A program made the translations under genes and the position numbers. From NCBI RefSeq assembly GCF_000717025.1, contig NZ_JNXG01000002.1, positions 62,001 through 126,000 of the forward strand: a DNA stretch of 64,000 bases, written 5' to 3'. This DNA comes from Streptomyces atroolivaceus (GTDB lineage: Bacteria > Actinomycetota > Actinomycetes > Streptomycetales > Streptomycetaceae). Positions 48,423-57,587 of this stretch are shown here, piece by piece (positions within the stretch are counted from its first letter, which is position 1; the number at the start of each line of letters is the position of its first letter). The notes beneath the pieces are model-generated. The model saw only the letters and a program-made list of their open reading frames with translations. It did no database searches and was not told the origin of the DNA.

Positions 48423-50060
48423 ATGAGTGTGGACACCAGAACGCCTCGGTTCGACGACCAACCCGCCCTGAGCATGACGAAGGTGGACAGCGACCCCGCG
48501 CAGGTCATCGTCAGCCACGCCAGCTTCCGGGTGCAGCTCGCCCCGGGTCAGCGCACCCGTCTGCGCCCCCTGGGCTCCGCCGCGCCGGTCAGGATCCCCG
48601 CCATGGGCGGCGCGGGCGGCCGCAGGCGGGCTCCCGTCGTGTGGAGCGGCAGGTCGGAGCCGGGCGACCCCGGAGCGACCGGACTCCTTCAGGCCGTACG
48701 GAACTCCACCGCCGGCCATCTCGACACCCGCCACGGCGGCGACTTCGGCGCGGACTACGACGACACGGGCGGCGGCACGCAGGTCATCCCGCGTCTCGAC
48801 GAGACCCAGCCCACCCCCGTACTCCGGACGCCCCACCAAGCGGGGGGCCCTCGTACGGGACCCCTGCTGCCCCCCATGCGCCAGGCCGTCGGCGCCTACG
48901 ACGCCGTCGAGACGCCGCCTCACGACGCATACGTCGCCTACGAGGACACCCCCGACACCGAGGGCCAGGAAGGCGCCTCCGCCGGGGAACGGCGCCAGGC
49001 CGGCGACACCGTCCGGCACGCCTACTACCCCGACCGCCGGATGAACCTCGGCGTCGTCCTCCTCCCGCTGCGCGTCATCCTCGGCTTCCTCTCGATCTAC
49101 GCGGGCATGGGCAAGCTCTGCGACCCCGCCTACTTCGACGGCGGCGACCGCGGCTCCATGGTCAAGTGGCTGACCTCGCTGCACCCCTCGACCGCCGCCG
49201 AGCCCCTGCGTGACTTCGCGCTCTCCCATCCTGTCGCCGCGGGGCTCTCCGTCGCCTTCCTCCAGGTCGTCGTCGGCGTCCTCACCCTCCTCGGACTCTG
49301 GCAGCGGGTCGCGGCCGCCTTCGGCGTCCTCCTCTCCGCCGCCGTGCTGGTGACGGTCAGCTGGCGCGGTGCCGCCGCCTACGACGCCCCCGACATCCTC
49401 CTGCTGGCAGCCTGGAGCCCGCTCGTCATCGCCGGTGCCCCCGTCTACTCCCTCGACGGGCGCCTCGCAGGAGAGGCCTGGCGCAAGCTCGGCCCGCGCT
49501 CCGGCATCTGGGACCTCCGCCGCCGGGTGCTGCGCCGCGGCACCGTGGTCGCCACCGTCGTCGTCGGCCTGACCCTGCTGGTCGGCTCCATGCTCGGCGG
49601 TGCCGTCCGCTCCACGGAGGTCGTCACCGTGCCGGGCCCCGACAGCTACCCGACCAACCAGCTGCCCGGCTCGCCGCTCCCCGACGAGTCCAAGGACAAG
49701 AAGCGCAAGCCCTCCCGGACCCCGGACGACCGCACCCCCGAGACGTCCCCCTCCAGCGCTCCCGGAACCCCGTCGGCCGAGGAATCCACCCCCGGCTCGG
49801 ACTCCGTGCGCGAGTCCGGCCCGACGGCCGGGGCGAGCTCCGGTGAGCCCAGCCAGACCCAGGGCACCGGCCAGGCACCCCCGCAGGAGCCGGCCCCGGA
49901 GGAGCCCCCGGCCGGCGACGCCGGCCCCAGCTCGTCCGGTTCCGCCGGTTCCGGTGGGACGACCGGCGGTTCGGACGAGGAGGGCTCCACCGGCGGCGGG
50001 TCCGACGGCGGCTCCACCGGCGGCGCCGGCCAGAACCCCATCGGCGGCCTGCTCGGCTGA
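48423..50060 (+). CDS. DoxX-family membrane protein with long disordered tails
   Basis: 545 residues. Residues 1-205 are charged and disordered. A DoxX membrane domain follows (M-N-L-G-V-V-L-L-P-L-R-V-I-L-G-F and four or so helices to about 320), with one more helix at about 360-390 (V-V-A-T-V-V-V-G-L-T-L-L-V-G). The C-terminal 140 residues are Ser/Pro/Glu/Gly-rich and end in G-G-L-L-G. DoxX proteins in mycobacteria join redox complexes with SodA and SseA, but no such partner is adjacent. It is divergent from the 493-aa gene. Confidence 0.83.
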   Translation: MSVDTRTPRFDDQPALSMTKVDSDPAQVIVSHASFRVQLAPGQRTRLRPLGSAAPVRIPAMGGAGGRRRAPVVWSGRSEPGDPGATGLLQAVRNSTAGHLDTRHGGDFGADYDDTGGGTQVIPRLDETQPTPVLRTPHQAGGPRTGPLLPPMRQAVGAYDAVETPPHDAYVAYEDTPDTEGQEGASAGERRQAGDTVRHAYYPDRRMNLGVVLLPLRVILGFLSIYAGMGKLCDPAYFDGGDRGSMVKWLTSLHPSTAAEPLRDFALSHPVAAGLSVAFLQVVVGVLTLLGLWQRVAAAFGVLLSAAVLVTVSWRGAAAYDAPDILLLAAWSPLVIAGAPVYSLDGRLAGEAWRKLGPRSGIWDLRRRVLRRGTVVATVVVGLTLLVGSMLGGAVRSTEVVTVPGPDSYPTNQLPGSPLPDESKDKKRKPSRTPDDRTPETSPSSAPGTPSAEESTPGSDSVRESGPTAGASSGEPSQTQGTGQAPPQEPAPEEPPAGDAGPSSSGSAGSGGTTGGSDEEGSTGGGSDGGSTGGAGQNPIGGLLG

Positions 50061-50079
50061 CTCCCCGCACCGCACACGA

Positions 50080-50115
50080 CGAGGGCGGTCACCGGACATC
50101 CGGTGACCGCCCTCG
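50080..50115. terminator. Long hairpin between doxX-like and nucleotidyltransferase genes
   Basis: Perfect 17-base arms CGAGGGCGGTCACCGGA (50080-50096) and TCCGGTGACCGCCCTCG (50099-50115) with a 2-base loop, between convergent genes. Confidence 0.82.
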
Positions 50116-50133
50116 CATATGTGCTCGGGTGGG

Positions 50134-50853
50134 TCAGCCGCCCGCGTGGGCGCCCAGCTCCTTCGCCGCCTCCGTCAGGTCCTTCGCGGTGTCGATCGCC
50201 CGCCAGTACGCCCCGTGGGGCAGCGGGTAGCCTGCCAGCCGCCGCTCACGGGCCAGCCGGGGGAACGTCGTCCGCTCGTGGTCGCCCCGCTCCGGCAGCA
50301 TCGAGGTGAACGCGGGCGCGAAGACGTACACGCCCGCGTTGATCAGATACGGCGACGGCGGCGACTCGATGAAGTCGGTGATGTGCCCGAAGGCGTCCGT
50401 CTCCACGGCGCCCCACGGGATCCTCGGGCGGGCGAGCGCGAGCGTCGCGGTGGCGTCCCGCTCGGCATGGAAGGCGGCCATCTCCCGCAGGGAGAAGCGG
50501 GTCCAGATGTCGCCGTTCGTCGCGTACCAGGGCTCCGACGGATCGGGCAGCCGCGCCGCGGCATGCTTGAGACCGCCGCCCCGGCCCAGAGGCTCGGTCT
50601 CGACGACGGTCGTGACACGCAGCGGAAGATCGGCCGAGTCCAGCCACTCCTGCAGCACATCGGCAAGATGGCCGCACGAGATCACGGCGTCGGTGACGCC
50701 CTCGGCGGCCAGCCAGGACAGCTGATGGCCGATGATCGGGGTCCCGGTTCCAGGGATCTCGACCATCGGCTTGGGGCGGTCATCGGTGTACGGGCGCAGC
50801 CGCGAGCCCTGACCACCCGCCAGGATCACGGCCTGCGTCGGATACGTATGCAT
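50134..50853 (-). CDS. Sugar-phosphate nucleotidyltransferase
   Basis: 239 residues of the NTP_transferase family. The signature A-V-I-L-A-G-G-Q-G-S-R-L-R-P and R-P-K-P-M-V-E-I binds the nucleotide; Y-A-T-N-G-D-I-W holds the metal Asp. It activates a sugar 1-phosphate with an NTP, as in GDP-mannose or dTDP-glucose synthesis; the exact sugar is not evident. ATG 50853 is preceded by TATCGT at 7 bases on the minus strand, suggesting leaderless expression. A GTG 3 codons upstream is an alternative. Confidence 0.85.
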   Translation of the reverse strand: MHTYPTQAVILAGGQGSRLRPYTDDRPKPMVEIPGTGTPIIGHQLSWLAAEGVTDAVISCGHLADVLQEWLDSADLPLRVTTVVETEPLGRGGGLKHAAARLPDPSEPWYATNGDIWTRFSLREMAAFHAERDATATLALARPRIPWGAVETDAFGHITDFIESPPSPYLINAGVYVFAPAFTSMLPERGDHERTTFPRLARERRLAGYPLPHGAYWRAIDTAKDLTEAAKELGAHAGG

Positions 50854-50889
50854 GCCAGGCACGATATGCCGTGCCCGGCCACGCCCGGC

Positions 50890-51303
50890 TCAGCTGAACT
50901 GCGCTACGCCCGAGGCGAACGAGGTGTCGCAGACCGGACGGGAGAACCGGTGGGCACGCGTCGGGCCGTACTGGTCGACGGCGGCCTTGCCCAGCGCCTT
51001 GGCGAGCGACATGCAGTGCTTCGCCAGAGAGGGACGCCCCTCGACGGTGCGCTGGAGGCTCGTCAGCGCGACACCCGGGTCCTTCTCACGGAGCTCCAGC
51101 AGGAGCTTGTCCCGCAGAACGTCCTGAGGTGCCCGGGCCTTCGCCTGCTTGGACACGGTCTCCGAAGCGGCGGTCAGCAACTGGGTCTCGGTGTCCTGCC
51201 CCGACCACTGCACGCGGGTGACCGCGAGGGTCCCGGACAGGACCATGACGACGGGCAGTACGAGAGCTAGGGTTCGGCCGATGCGGCGCGCGGTGTGGGT
51301 CAC
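50890..51303 (-). CDS. Secreted or membrane-anchored hypothetical protein
   Basis: 137 residues from GTG 51303. A basic start and one hydrophobic helix (LALVLPVVMVLSGTLAV) act as signal or anchor; the rest is helical and extracytoplasmic, with two cysteines (K-H-C-M-S and P-V-C-D-T) that may pair. No family recognised. It lies upstream of the nucleotidyltransferase gene in the same direction with a 36-base gap. Confidence 0.7.
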   Translation of the reverse strand: MTHTARRIGRTLALVLPVVMVLSGTLAVTRVQWSGQDTETQLLTAASETVSKQAKARAPQDVLRDKLLLELREKDPGVALTSLQRTVEGRPSLAKHCMSLAKALGKAAVDQYGPTRAHRFSRPVCDTSFASGVAQFS

Positions 51304-51477
51304 GCAGGCGAGCGTAGCGGGCAGTGATGACCTGGCGACATTTCGTCACCCTTGCGGGGGATGGTTCGAGGGGTCTTTTCGAATCGCGCGTTGACGGGTC
51401 GGGGTGAATTGACCGATGTGCCGGGGTATTTGGCACGCGGCGGATCCGAAACCCGATCCCGTACCGCGACACGCGAA

Positions 51478-51507
51478 CGGCCCCGCGTCCTCGTGGACGG
51501 GGGGCCG
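51478..51507 (-). terminator. Hairpin terminator after msiK
   Basis: Arms CGGCCCCGCGTCC (51478-51490) and GGACGGGGGGCCG (51495-51507), one mismatch, 4-base loop, 20 bases past the msiK stop codon. Confidence 0.7.
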
Positions 51508-51527
51508 CAGCGGCTGGATCGGACGGA

Positions 51528-52664
<1,137 letters not shown>

Positions 52665-52839
52665 GACGGTTCTTCTCCTCCACCGGCAGGAACGTGCCGG
52701 ACGATCCGAGTAGGGAGCGGTGTGGTCCACTGGAGTGAACCTGAGGTGACGCTACCTGGCGTTTTCGGATCTGTCAGTAGTCCTTGGTCCCGAATATCGA
52801 GCAGGTTCCGGTCCCGGCGTTGGTTACACTGCTTCCGCT

Positions 52840-52914
52840 GCCTCCTTAGCTCAGTCCGGCCAGAGCAACGCACTTGTAATGCGTAGGTCGTCGGTTCGAA
52901 TCCGACAGGGGGCT
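52840..52914 (+). tRNA. tRNA-Thr (anticodon TGT)
   Basis: A complete cloverleaf: acceptor GCCTCCT / AGGGGGC, D arm GCTC...GAGC, anticodon stem ACGCA / TGCGT with loop CTTGTAA giving anticodon TGT (52875-52877, reads ACA), T arm GTCGG-TTCGAAT-CCGAC. CCA is not encoded. An intrinsic terminator follows. Confidence 0.95.
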
Positions 52915-52920
52915 CAACAG

Positions 52921-52953
52921 AAGCCCAGGTCAGACACCATCTGGCCTGGGCTT
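52921..52953. terminator. Intrinsic terminator after tRNA-Thr, overlapping the TetR stop codon
   Basis: Arms AAGCCCAGGTCAGA (52921-52934) and TCTGGCCTGGGCTT (52940-52953), one wobble, 5-base loop, then TT. The stop codon of the convergent TetR gene (52930-52932) lies in the left arm. Confidence 0.82.
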
Positions 52954-53559
52954 TTCCGTTGTTCCTCCATGCCTGGGCCCTTCTCCGCCGGAGGCCCCCG
53001 CGCGCAGGCCGTCCATGACGAGATCCAGGAGGCGGGCGGCGCGCGGTTGCCAGTCGCCGTGGGGGCCGAGCTGCCAGAGGCCGGCGATGGCGAGGAGGAA
53101 GTCGTCCGCGGTCACGCCCGGGCGGATGGTGCCTGCCTCCTCGTTGGTGCGGAGCAGGAGTTCCGCCGCGGACGTCACCGGGGTGTGGCCCGGTTTCGCC
53201 GGGCTGTCCGGTGCGCTGGTGGCCTGGCGTATGGCGTCCGCCAGACCGGCCTTGGTCATGGCGAACCTCGCGAGGTGGTCCATCCACTCGCGCAGGGCCC
53301 GGTCGGGCTCATGAGTCCTGATCAGCTCGGTCGCGGCGTCGGCGACCTGCTGCATCTCGTGGCGGTAGATCTCGAGGACGAGGGCTTCGCGGCTGGGGAA
53401 ATTGCGGTAGAGCGTGCCCTGTCCGACGCCTGCCTTCCTGGCGATCACGCTGAGAGGGGCGTCCGCGCAGAGCGTCAGCTCCGCCAGGGCGACTTCCAGG
53501 ATGCGTTCGCGGTTTCGCTGCGCATCCGAGCGCAGAGGTGCGTCCTTGTTCTGCCGCAC
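52930..53559 (-). CDS. TetR-family regulator of the molybdenum hydroxylase operon
   Basis: 209 residues. The N-terminal helix-turn-helix is A-Q-R-N-R-E-R-I-L-E-V-A, then P-L-S-V-I-A-R-K-A-G-V-G-Q-G-T-L-Y-R-N-F-P, the classic TetR recognition helix. The C-terminal ligand domain is typical of the TetR_C group. Start GTG 53559 has GAGGAGG 5 bases upstream. It is divergent from the Pao/Xdh-like operon with two GGACA-N2-TGTCC palindromes 30 bases apart in between, so it very probably represses that operon and itself. The inducer may be an aldehyde or purine; unknown. Confidence 0.9.
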   Translation of the reverse strand: MRQNKDAPLRSDAQRNRERILEVALAELTLCADAPLSVIARKAGVGQGTLYRNFPSREALVLEIYRHEMQQVADAATELIRTHEPDRALREWMDHLARFAMTKAGLADAIRQATSAPDSPAKPGHTPVTSAAELLLRTNEEAGTIRPGVTADDFLLAIAGLWQLGPHGDWQPRAARLLDLVMDGLRAGASGGEGPRHGGTTEKPRPDGV

Positions 53560-53875
53560 TCGTCCTCCTCGCGGGTCCGTGGCCGAATCCCGCCCTTGCG
53601 TAAGCGGACAACTGTCCACTAATTTTTCTGTGAACGGACAGCTGTCCGGTTAGGTCACCATAGCGGCGGGCGGCCGGGACGGACAGCTGGCGGCCGGCAG
53701 CGGCGTCTTCTCCCATGCGTCCCGCGTGCTCCCGGCCCGCCGTCGCAGCGTGCGGCGTCGCCTCCCCCCTCGACACGTCTCCGCTTCCTCTCCGGCACGC
53801 CTCCGCGTCTTCCGTTTCCTCTGCCTGCCGGACCTTCCTCCCGAGGTGGTCCGGGAATGCGAAAGAAGGCTGATC
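53560..53875. other. 316-base divergent regulatory region
   Basis: No gene is seen. It holds the two TetR operators (53606-53617, 53635-53648), an AT-rich AATTTTTCTG between them, and a T/C-rich tract toward the Fe-S subunit gene. A start ATG at 53876 has only a weak GAAAGAAGG site. Confidence 0.6.
53606..53648. promoter_or_regulatory. Tandem TetR operators
   Basis: GGACAACTGTCC (53606-53617) and CGGACAGCTGTCCG (53635-53648, a perfect 14-base palindrome). Their centres are 30 bases apart, three helical turns, so dimers could bind the same DNA face. The AT-rich core promoter lies between. Confidence 0.8.
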
Positions 53876-54475
53876 ATGGCCCCAACGCCCCTGTCGACGC
53901 ACAGCGCCGTCACCTTGAACGTCAACGGCGAGAAGCACACGCTGACCGTCGACCACCGCACCACCCTGCTCGATGCCCTGCGCGAGCGCCTCGATCTGAC
54001 CGGCACCAAGAAGGGCTGCGACCAGGGGCAGTGCGGTGCGTGCACCGTCCTGCTCGACGACCGCCGGGCCGTCGCCTGCCTGCAACTCGCGGTGGCGGCC
54101 GAAGGCCGGGAGATCGTCACCGTCGAAGGCCTCGCCGAGGGAGAGCAACTGCACCCCGTGCAGCAGGCGTTCCTCGACCTCGACGGCTATCAGTGCGGTT
54201 ACTGCACGCCTGGACAGATCTGTTCGGCCGTCGCGGTGATCGAGGAGCACGCCGCCGGCTGGCCGAGCGCCGTCACCGACGACGTACGCCCCGAAGCGGG
54301 GCCACCGCCACTGACGGCCGAGGAGATCCGCGAGCGTATGAGCGGCAACCTGTGCCGCTGCGGCGCGTACGTGTCGATCGTGCAGGCGGTCGAACGCGCG
54401 GCCGGGATCCGTGCGCAAGCCGCCCGGACCGCGGAGGGCGCGCAGACTGCGAAGGGCCGGGGGGCGGCGGCATGA
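53876..54475 (+). CDS. 2Fe-2S subunit of a PaoABC/Xdh-type molybdenum hydroxylase
   Basis: 199 residues. The plant-type [2Fe-2S] domain has Cys48-x4-Cys53-x2-Cys56-x11-Cys68, and the four-helix [2Fe-2S] domain has Cys107-x2-Cys110 and N-L-C-R-C-G-A-Y (Cys160/Cys162). It passes electrons from the molybdenum site to FAD. No Tat signal, whereas E. coli PaoA has one, so this complex is likely cytosolic. First gene of a four-gene operon; its stop overlaps the FAD subunit start (ATGA). Controlled by the TetR operators upstream. Confidence 0.92.
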   Translation: MAPTPLSTHSAVTLNVNGEKHTLTVDHRTTLLDALRERLDLTGTKKGCDQGQCGACTVLLDDRRAVACLQLAVAAEGREIVTVEGLAEGEQLHPVQQAFLDLDGYQCGYCTPGQICSAVAVIEEHAAGWPSAVTDDVRPEAGPPPLTAEEIRERMSGNLCRCGAYVSIVQAVERAAGIRAQAARTAEGAQTAKGRGAAA

Positions 54476-55464
54476 AGGAGTTCGGATACGAGCGCGCGGC
54501 CGATGTCTCCGGCGCCCTCGCACTGCTCGACGGCGACCCGGACGCCCGTTTCCTCGGCGGCGGCACCAACCTCGTCGACCTGATGAAGACCGGCGTCGAA
54601 CGGCCCGGCCGACTCGTCGACGTGCGCGAACTCCCGCTGGACCGGATCGAGGCCACGGAGGACGGCGGGCTGCGCATCGGTGCGACCGTCACCAACAGCG
54701 ACCTCGCGGCACACCCCGACGTGCGCCGGAGCTACCCGGCCCTGTCCCAGGCGGTGCTGGCCGGTGCGTCCGGGCAGCTGCGCAACGTGGCCACCGTCGG
54801 TGGAAACCTGCTGCAACGCACCCGCTGCGGCTACTTCGCCGACGTGGCCGCGCCGTGCAACAAGCGTGTTCCCGGCAGCGGCTGTCCCGCGATCGAGGGC
54901 GAGCACCACAACCACGCGATCCTGGGCGCTTCCGACCACTGCGTGGCCACCCACCCCTCCGACCTGGGCGTGGCTCTGACGGCCTTCGGTGCCGTGGTCT
55001 CCTACGAGACACCTGACGGACCGGGCCGTCTTCCCTTCACCGAGTTCTACCTGCCGGTGGGCGACACCCCGCACCGGGAGACCGCCCTGCCGCCGGGAGC
55101 GCTGATAACCGGCGTGACTCTGCCGGCCGCCCCGGTGGCGGCCAACTCCCGCTACCGCAAGGTGCGCGAGCGGGCCTCGTACGCCTTCGCGATCGGTTCG
55201 GTCGCCGCCGCGCTCGACGTCCGTGACGGCGTCGTACACGAGGTACGCCTGGCGTTCGGGGCGGTCGCCTCCCGGCCGTGGCGGGCGCACACGGCCGAAC
55301 AGGCCCTGACCGGCGGCCCGGCCGACGCCGGGGCCTTCGCCGCCGCGGCGGACGCCGAACTGGCGGCCGCCCGGCCGTTGCCGCACAACGCGTACAAGGT
55401 GACGCTGACGCGCAACCTCGTCGTCGCCGTGCTCAGTGAACTCGCCGAGGAGGCCACCCGATGA
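54472..55464 (+). CDS. FAD subunit with an extra four-cysteine (4Fe-4S) insert, PaoB-like
   Basis: 330 residues of the CO-dehydrogenase flavoprotein family: L-G-G-G-T-N-L-V-D-L-M and V-A-T-V-G-G-N-L-L-Q bind FAD. Between them and the C-terminal domain lies R-T-R-C-G-Y-F with C119, P-C-N-K-R (C129), G-S-G-C-P (C138) and D-H-C-V-A-T (C157). In E. coli PaoB such cysteines hold an additional [4Fe-4S] cluster absent from classic xanthine dehydrogenases; the match places this enzyme with the PaoABC aldehyde oxidoreductases. Coupled on both sides by 4-base overlaps. Confidence 0.9.
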   Translation: MKEFGYERAADVSGALALLDGDPDARFLGGGTNLVDLMKTGVERPGRLVDVRELPLDRIEATEDGGLRIGATVTNSDLAAHPDVRRSYPALSQAVLAGASGQLRNVATVGGNLLQRTRCGYFADVAAPCNKRVPGSGCPAIEGEHHNHAILGASDHCVATHPSDLGVALTAFGAVVSYETPDGPGRLPFTEFYLPVGDTPHRETALPPGALITGVTLPAAPVAANSRYRKVRERASYAFAIGSVAAALDVRDGVVHEVRLAFGAVASRPWRAHTAEQALTGGPADAGAFAAAADAELAAARPLPHNAYKVTLTRNLVVAVLSELAEEATR

Positions 55465-57587
55465 CCACCACCACGACCGGGACCAGGGTGACCAAGGCCG
55501 TCGGTACCGCGCACGCACGCGTGGAGGGCCGCGACAAGGTCACCGGAGCGGCCCGTTACGCGGGTGAGGTCCCCTTCGCCGGCCTCGCGTACGGATGGAT
55601 GGTGCTCTCGACGATCACCCGCGGCCGTGTGCGCTCGGTGGAGACCGGGGCGGTCCTGGAGATGCCGGGCGTGCTCACCGTCCTGCACCACGGGAACGCC
55701 CCACGGGTCGACATCGACTACGTCGGCATGCTCGGAGTGCCGGACCCGACCGTCGCCGTCTTCCAGCACGACCGGGTGCCGCACGCGGGCTGGCCGGTCG
55801 CGCTGGTCGTCGCGGAGACCTCCGAGCAGGCCAGGGAAGCCGCCGAAGCGCTGGTGGTGCACTACGAGGAGGAGCCGCACGACGTCACCTTCGCCGGAGA
55901 ACACCCGGACGCGTACACGATGCCCGGCCCCGGCGGGCCGGCCGTGACGGGGAAGGGGGACCTGGAGGCCGAACTGGCCGCGTCGGCCGTGGTCGTGGAC
56001 GCCGAGTACTCCACGCCGGAGGAGCACCACAACTCGATGGAGCCCCATGCGGCGACCGCCCTCTGGGACGGTGGCCGGCTGGAGGTGGTGGACTCCAACC
56101 AGGGCACGGTGTGGGTCGCGAACGAGCTCGCGAACCTCTTCTCGCTCGATCCTGCCTCGGTGCGCGTGCGGTCCGAACACGTCGGCGGCGGGTTCGGGAG
56201 CAAGGGTGTCCGCGCGCACCAGGTGGCCGCGGTGATGGCGGCCACCGTCCTGTCGCGCCCGGTCCGGGTCGTCATGACGCGCCGCCAGCTGTTCTCGCTC
56301 GCGGGTCACCGGAGCCCCACGACCCAGCGGGTCCGGCTCGGTGCCGACGCCGAGGGACGGCTGCGCGCGCTGGAACACAGCTGTCTGAGCCGCACCTCGA
56401 CCGTGTACGAGTTCATCGAGTCGGGGGCCGGGGTGGCCCGCGTGATGTACGACGCCCCCGCCCACCACACCGCCAACCGGGTCGTACGGCTCGACGTGCC
56501 GAGCCCGACCTACATGCGTGCTCCCGGTGAGGCGCCCGGCTCGTTCGCCCTGGAGTCGGCGCTCGACGAACTCGCCGAGAAGTGCGGCATCGACCCGATC
56601 GAGCTGCGCGTGCGCAACGAACCCGAGCGGGGCCCGGTCTCGGGGCTGCCGTTCAGCACCCGCAGCCTGCCCGCCTGCTTCCGGGAGGGCGCCCGCCGGT
56701 TCGGCTGGGCGGACCGGGACCCGCGTCCCGGCCTGCGGCGGGAGGGGCGCTGGCTGCTCGGTACCGGGACGGCGGCGGCTTCGTTCGGCGCGGGAGCGAT
56801 GCCGTCGACGGCGGCCGCGACCGCGGAGGCCGACGGCACCTTCACCGTGCGGATCAGCGCCGCCGACATCGGAACCGGGGCACGCACGGCGCTCACCCTG
56901 GTCGCCGCCGACGCCCTTCAGGTGCCGACCGACCGGGTACGCGTGAGGATCGGTGACAGCGACTTCGGCCCGGCGATGATCGCCGGCGGCTCGATGGGCA
57001 CCCGGTCGTGGGCCTGGGCGGTCACGGCCGCGGCCGAGGAGCTGCGGGAGCGGCTCGCCCTGAGCGACGGGATCCCGCCCGAGGGCATCACCGTGAGGTC
57101 GGACACCACCGAGGCCCTCGGAGCACTCGCGCAGACGGAGCGGCACTCCTTCGGGGCGCAGTTCGCCGAGGTCGCCGTCGATGTGGCCACCGGGGAAGTA
57201 CGGGTGCGCCGCATGCTCGGCATCTTTGCCGCCGGCCGGATCGTCAACCCCCTCACCGCACGCGGTCAGTTCACCGGCGGGATGATCTGGGGCATCTCCA
57301 TGGCCCTGCACGAGGAGGCGGTCAGGGACCGGAACACCGGAGCCCTCTACGGCGCCGACCTCGCGGGTTACCACGTCGCCACGAACGCCGACGTCCCGCT
57401 CGTCGAGGCGGACTGGGTCGACGACCCGGACCCGGACGACCCGGTCGGGATCAAGGGGATCGGGGAGATCGGGATCGTGGGGGCGGCGGCGGCGATCGCC
57501 AACGCCGTCTGGCACGCCACCGGTGTACGCCACCGCAGCCTGCCCATCCGGCCGGACCGTGTCCTCACGGCAGGCCCGCATGCTTGA
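55461..57587 (+). CDS. Molybdopterin-binding catalytic subunit, PaoC-like
   Basis: 708 residues, Ald_Xan_dh_C family. Substrate-site blocks include E-H-V-G-G-G-F-G-S-K-G (MPT binding), A-P-G-E-A-P-G and the C-terminal K-G-I-G-E-I-G-I-V-G with catalytic Glu669. The enzyme hydroxylates aldehydes or N-heterocycles with water as oxygen source; the four-Cys FAD partner favours an aldehyde oxidoreductase. Arg/Phe residues that define xanthine specificity could not be placed with confidence. It overlaps xdhC by 8 bases. Confidence 0.9.
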   Translation: MTTTTTGTRVTKAVGTAHARVEGRDKVTGAARYAGEVPFAGLAYGWMVLSTITRGRVRSVETGAVLEMPGVLTVLHHGNAPRVDIDYVGMLGVPDPTVAVFQHDRVPHAGWPVALVVAETSEQAREAAEALVVHYEEEPHDVTFAGEHPDAYTMPGPGGPAVTGKGDLEAELAASAVVVDAEYSTPEEHHNSMEPHAATALWDGGRLEVVDSNQGTVWVANELANLFSLDPASVRVRSEHVGGGFGSKGVRAHQVAAVMAATVLSRPVRVVMTRRQLFSLAGHRSPTTQRVRLGADAEGRLRALEHSCLSRTSTVYEFIESGAGVARVMYDAPAHHTANRVVRLDVPSPTYMRAPGEAPGSFALESALDELAEKCGIDPIELRVRNEPERGPVSGLPFSTRSLPACFREGARRFGWADRDPRPGLRREGRWLLGTGTAAASFGAGAMPSTAAATAEADGTFTVRISAADIGTGARTALTLVAADALQVPTDRVRVRIGDSDFGPAMIAGGSMGTRSWAWAVTAAAEELRERLALSDGIPPEGITVRSDTTEALGALAQTERHSFGAQFAEVAVDVATGEVRVRRMLGIFAAGRIVNPLTARGQFTGGMIWGISMALHEEAVRDRNTGALYGADLAGYHVATNADVPLVEADWVDDPDPDDPVGIKGIGEIGIVGAAAAIANAVWHATGVRHRSLPIRPDRVLTAGPHA

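Noticed and set aside
52840..53559. Integration site of a mobile element at tRNA-Thr
   Set aside because: No integrase gene and no direct repeat of the tRNA 3' end were found downstream within the window.
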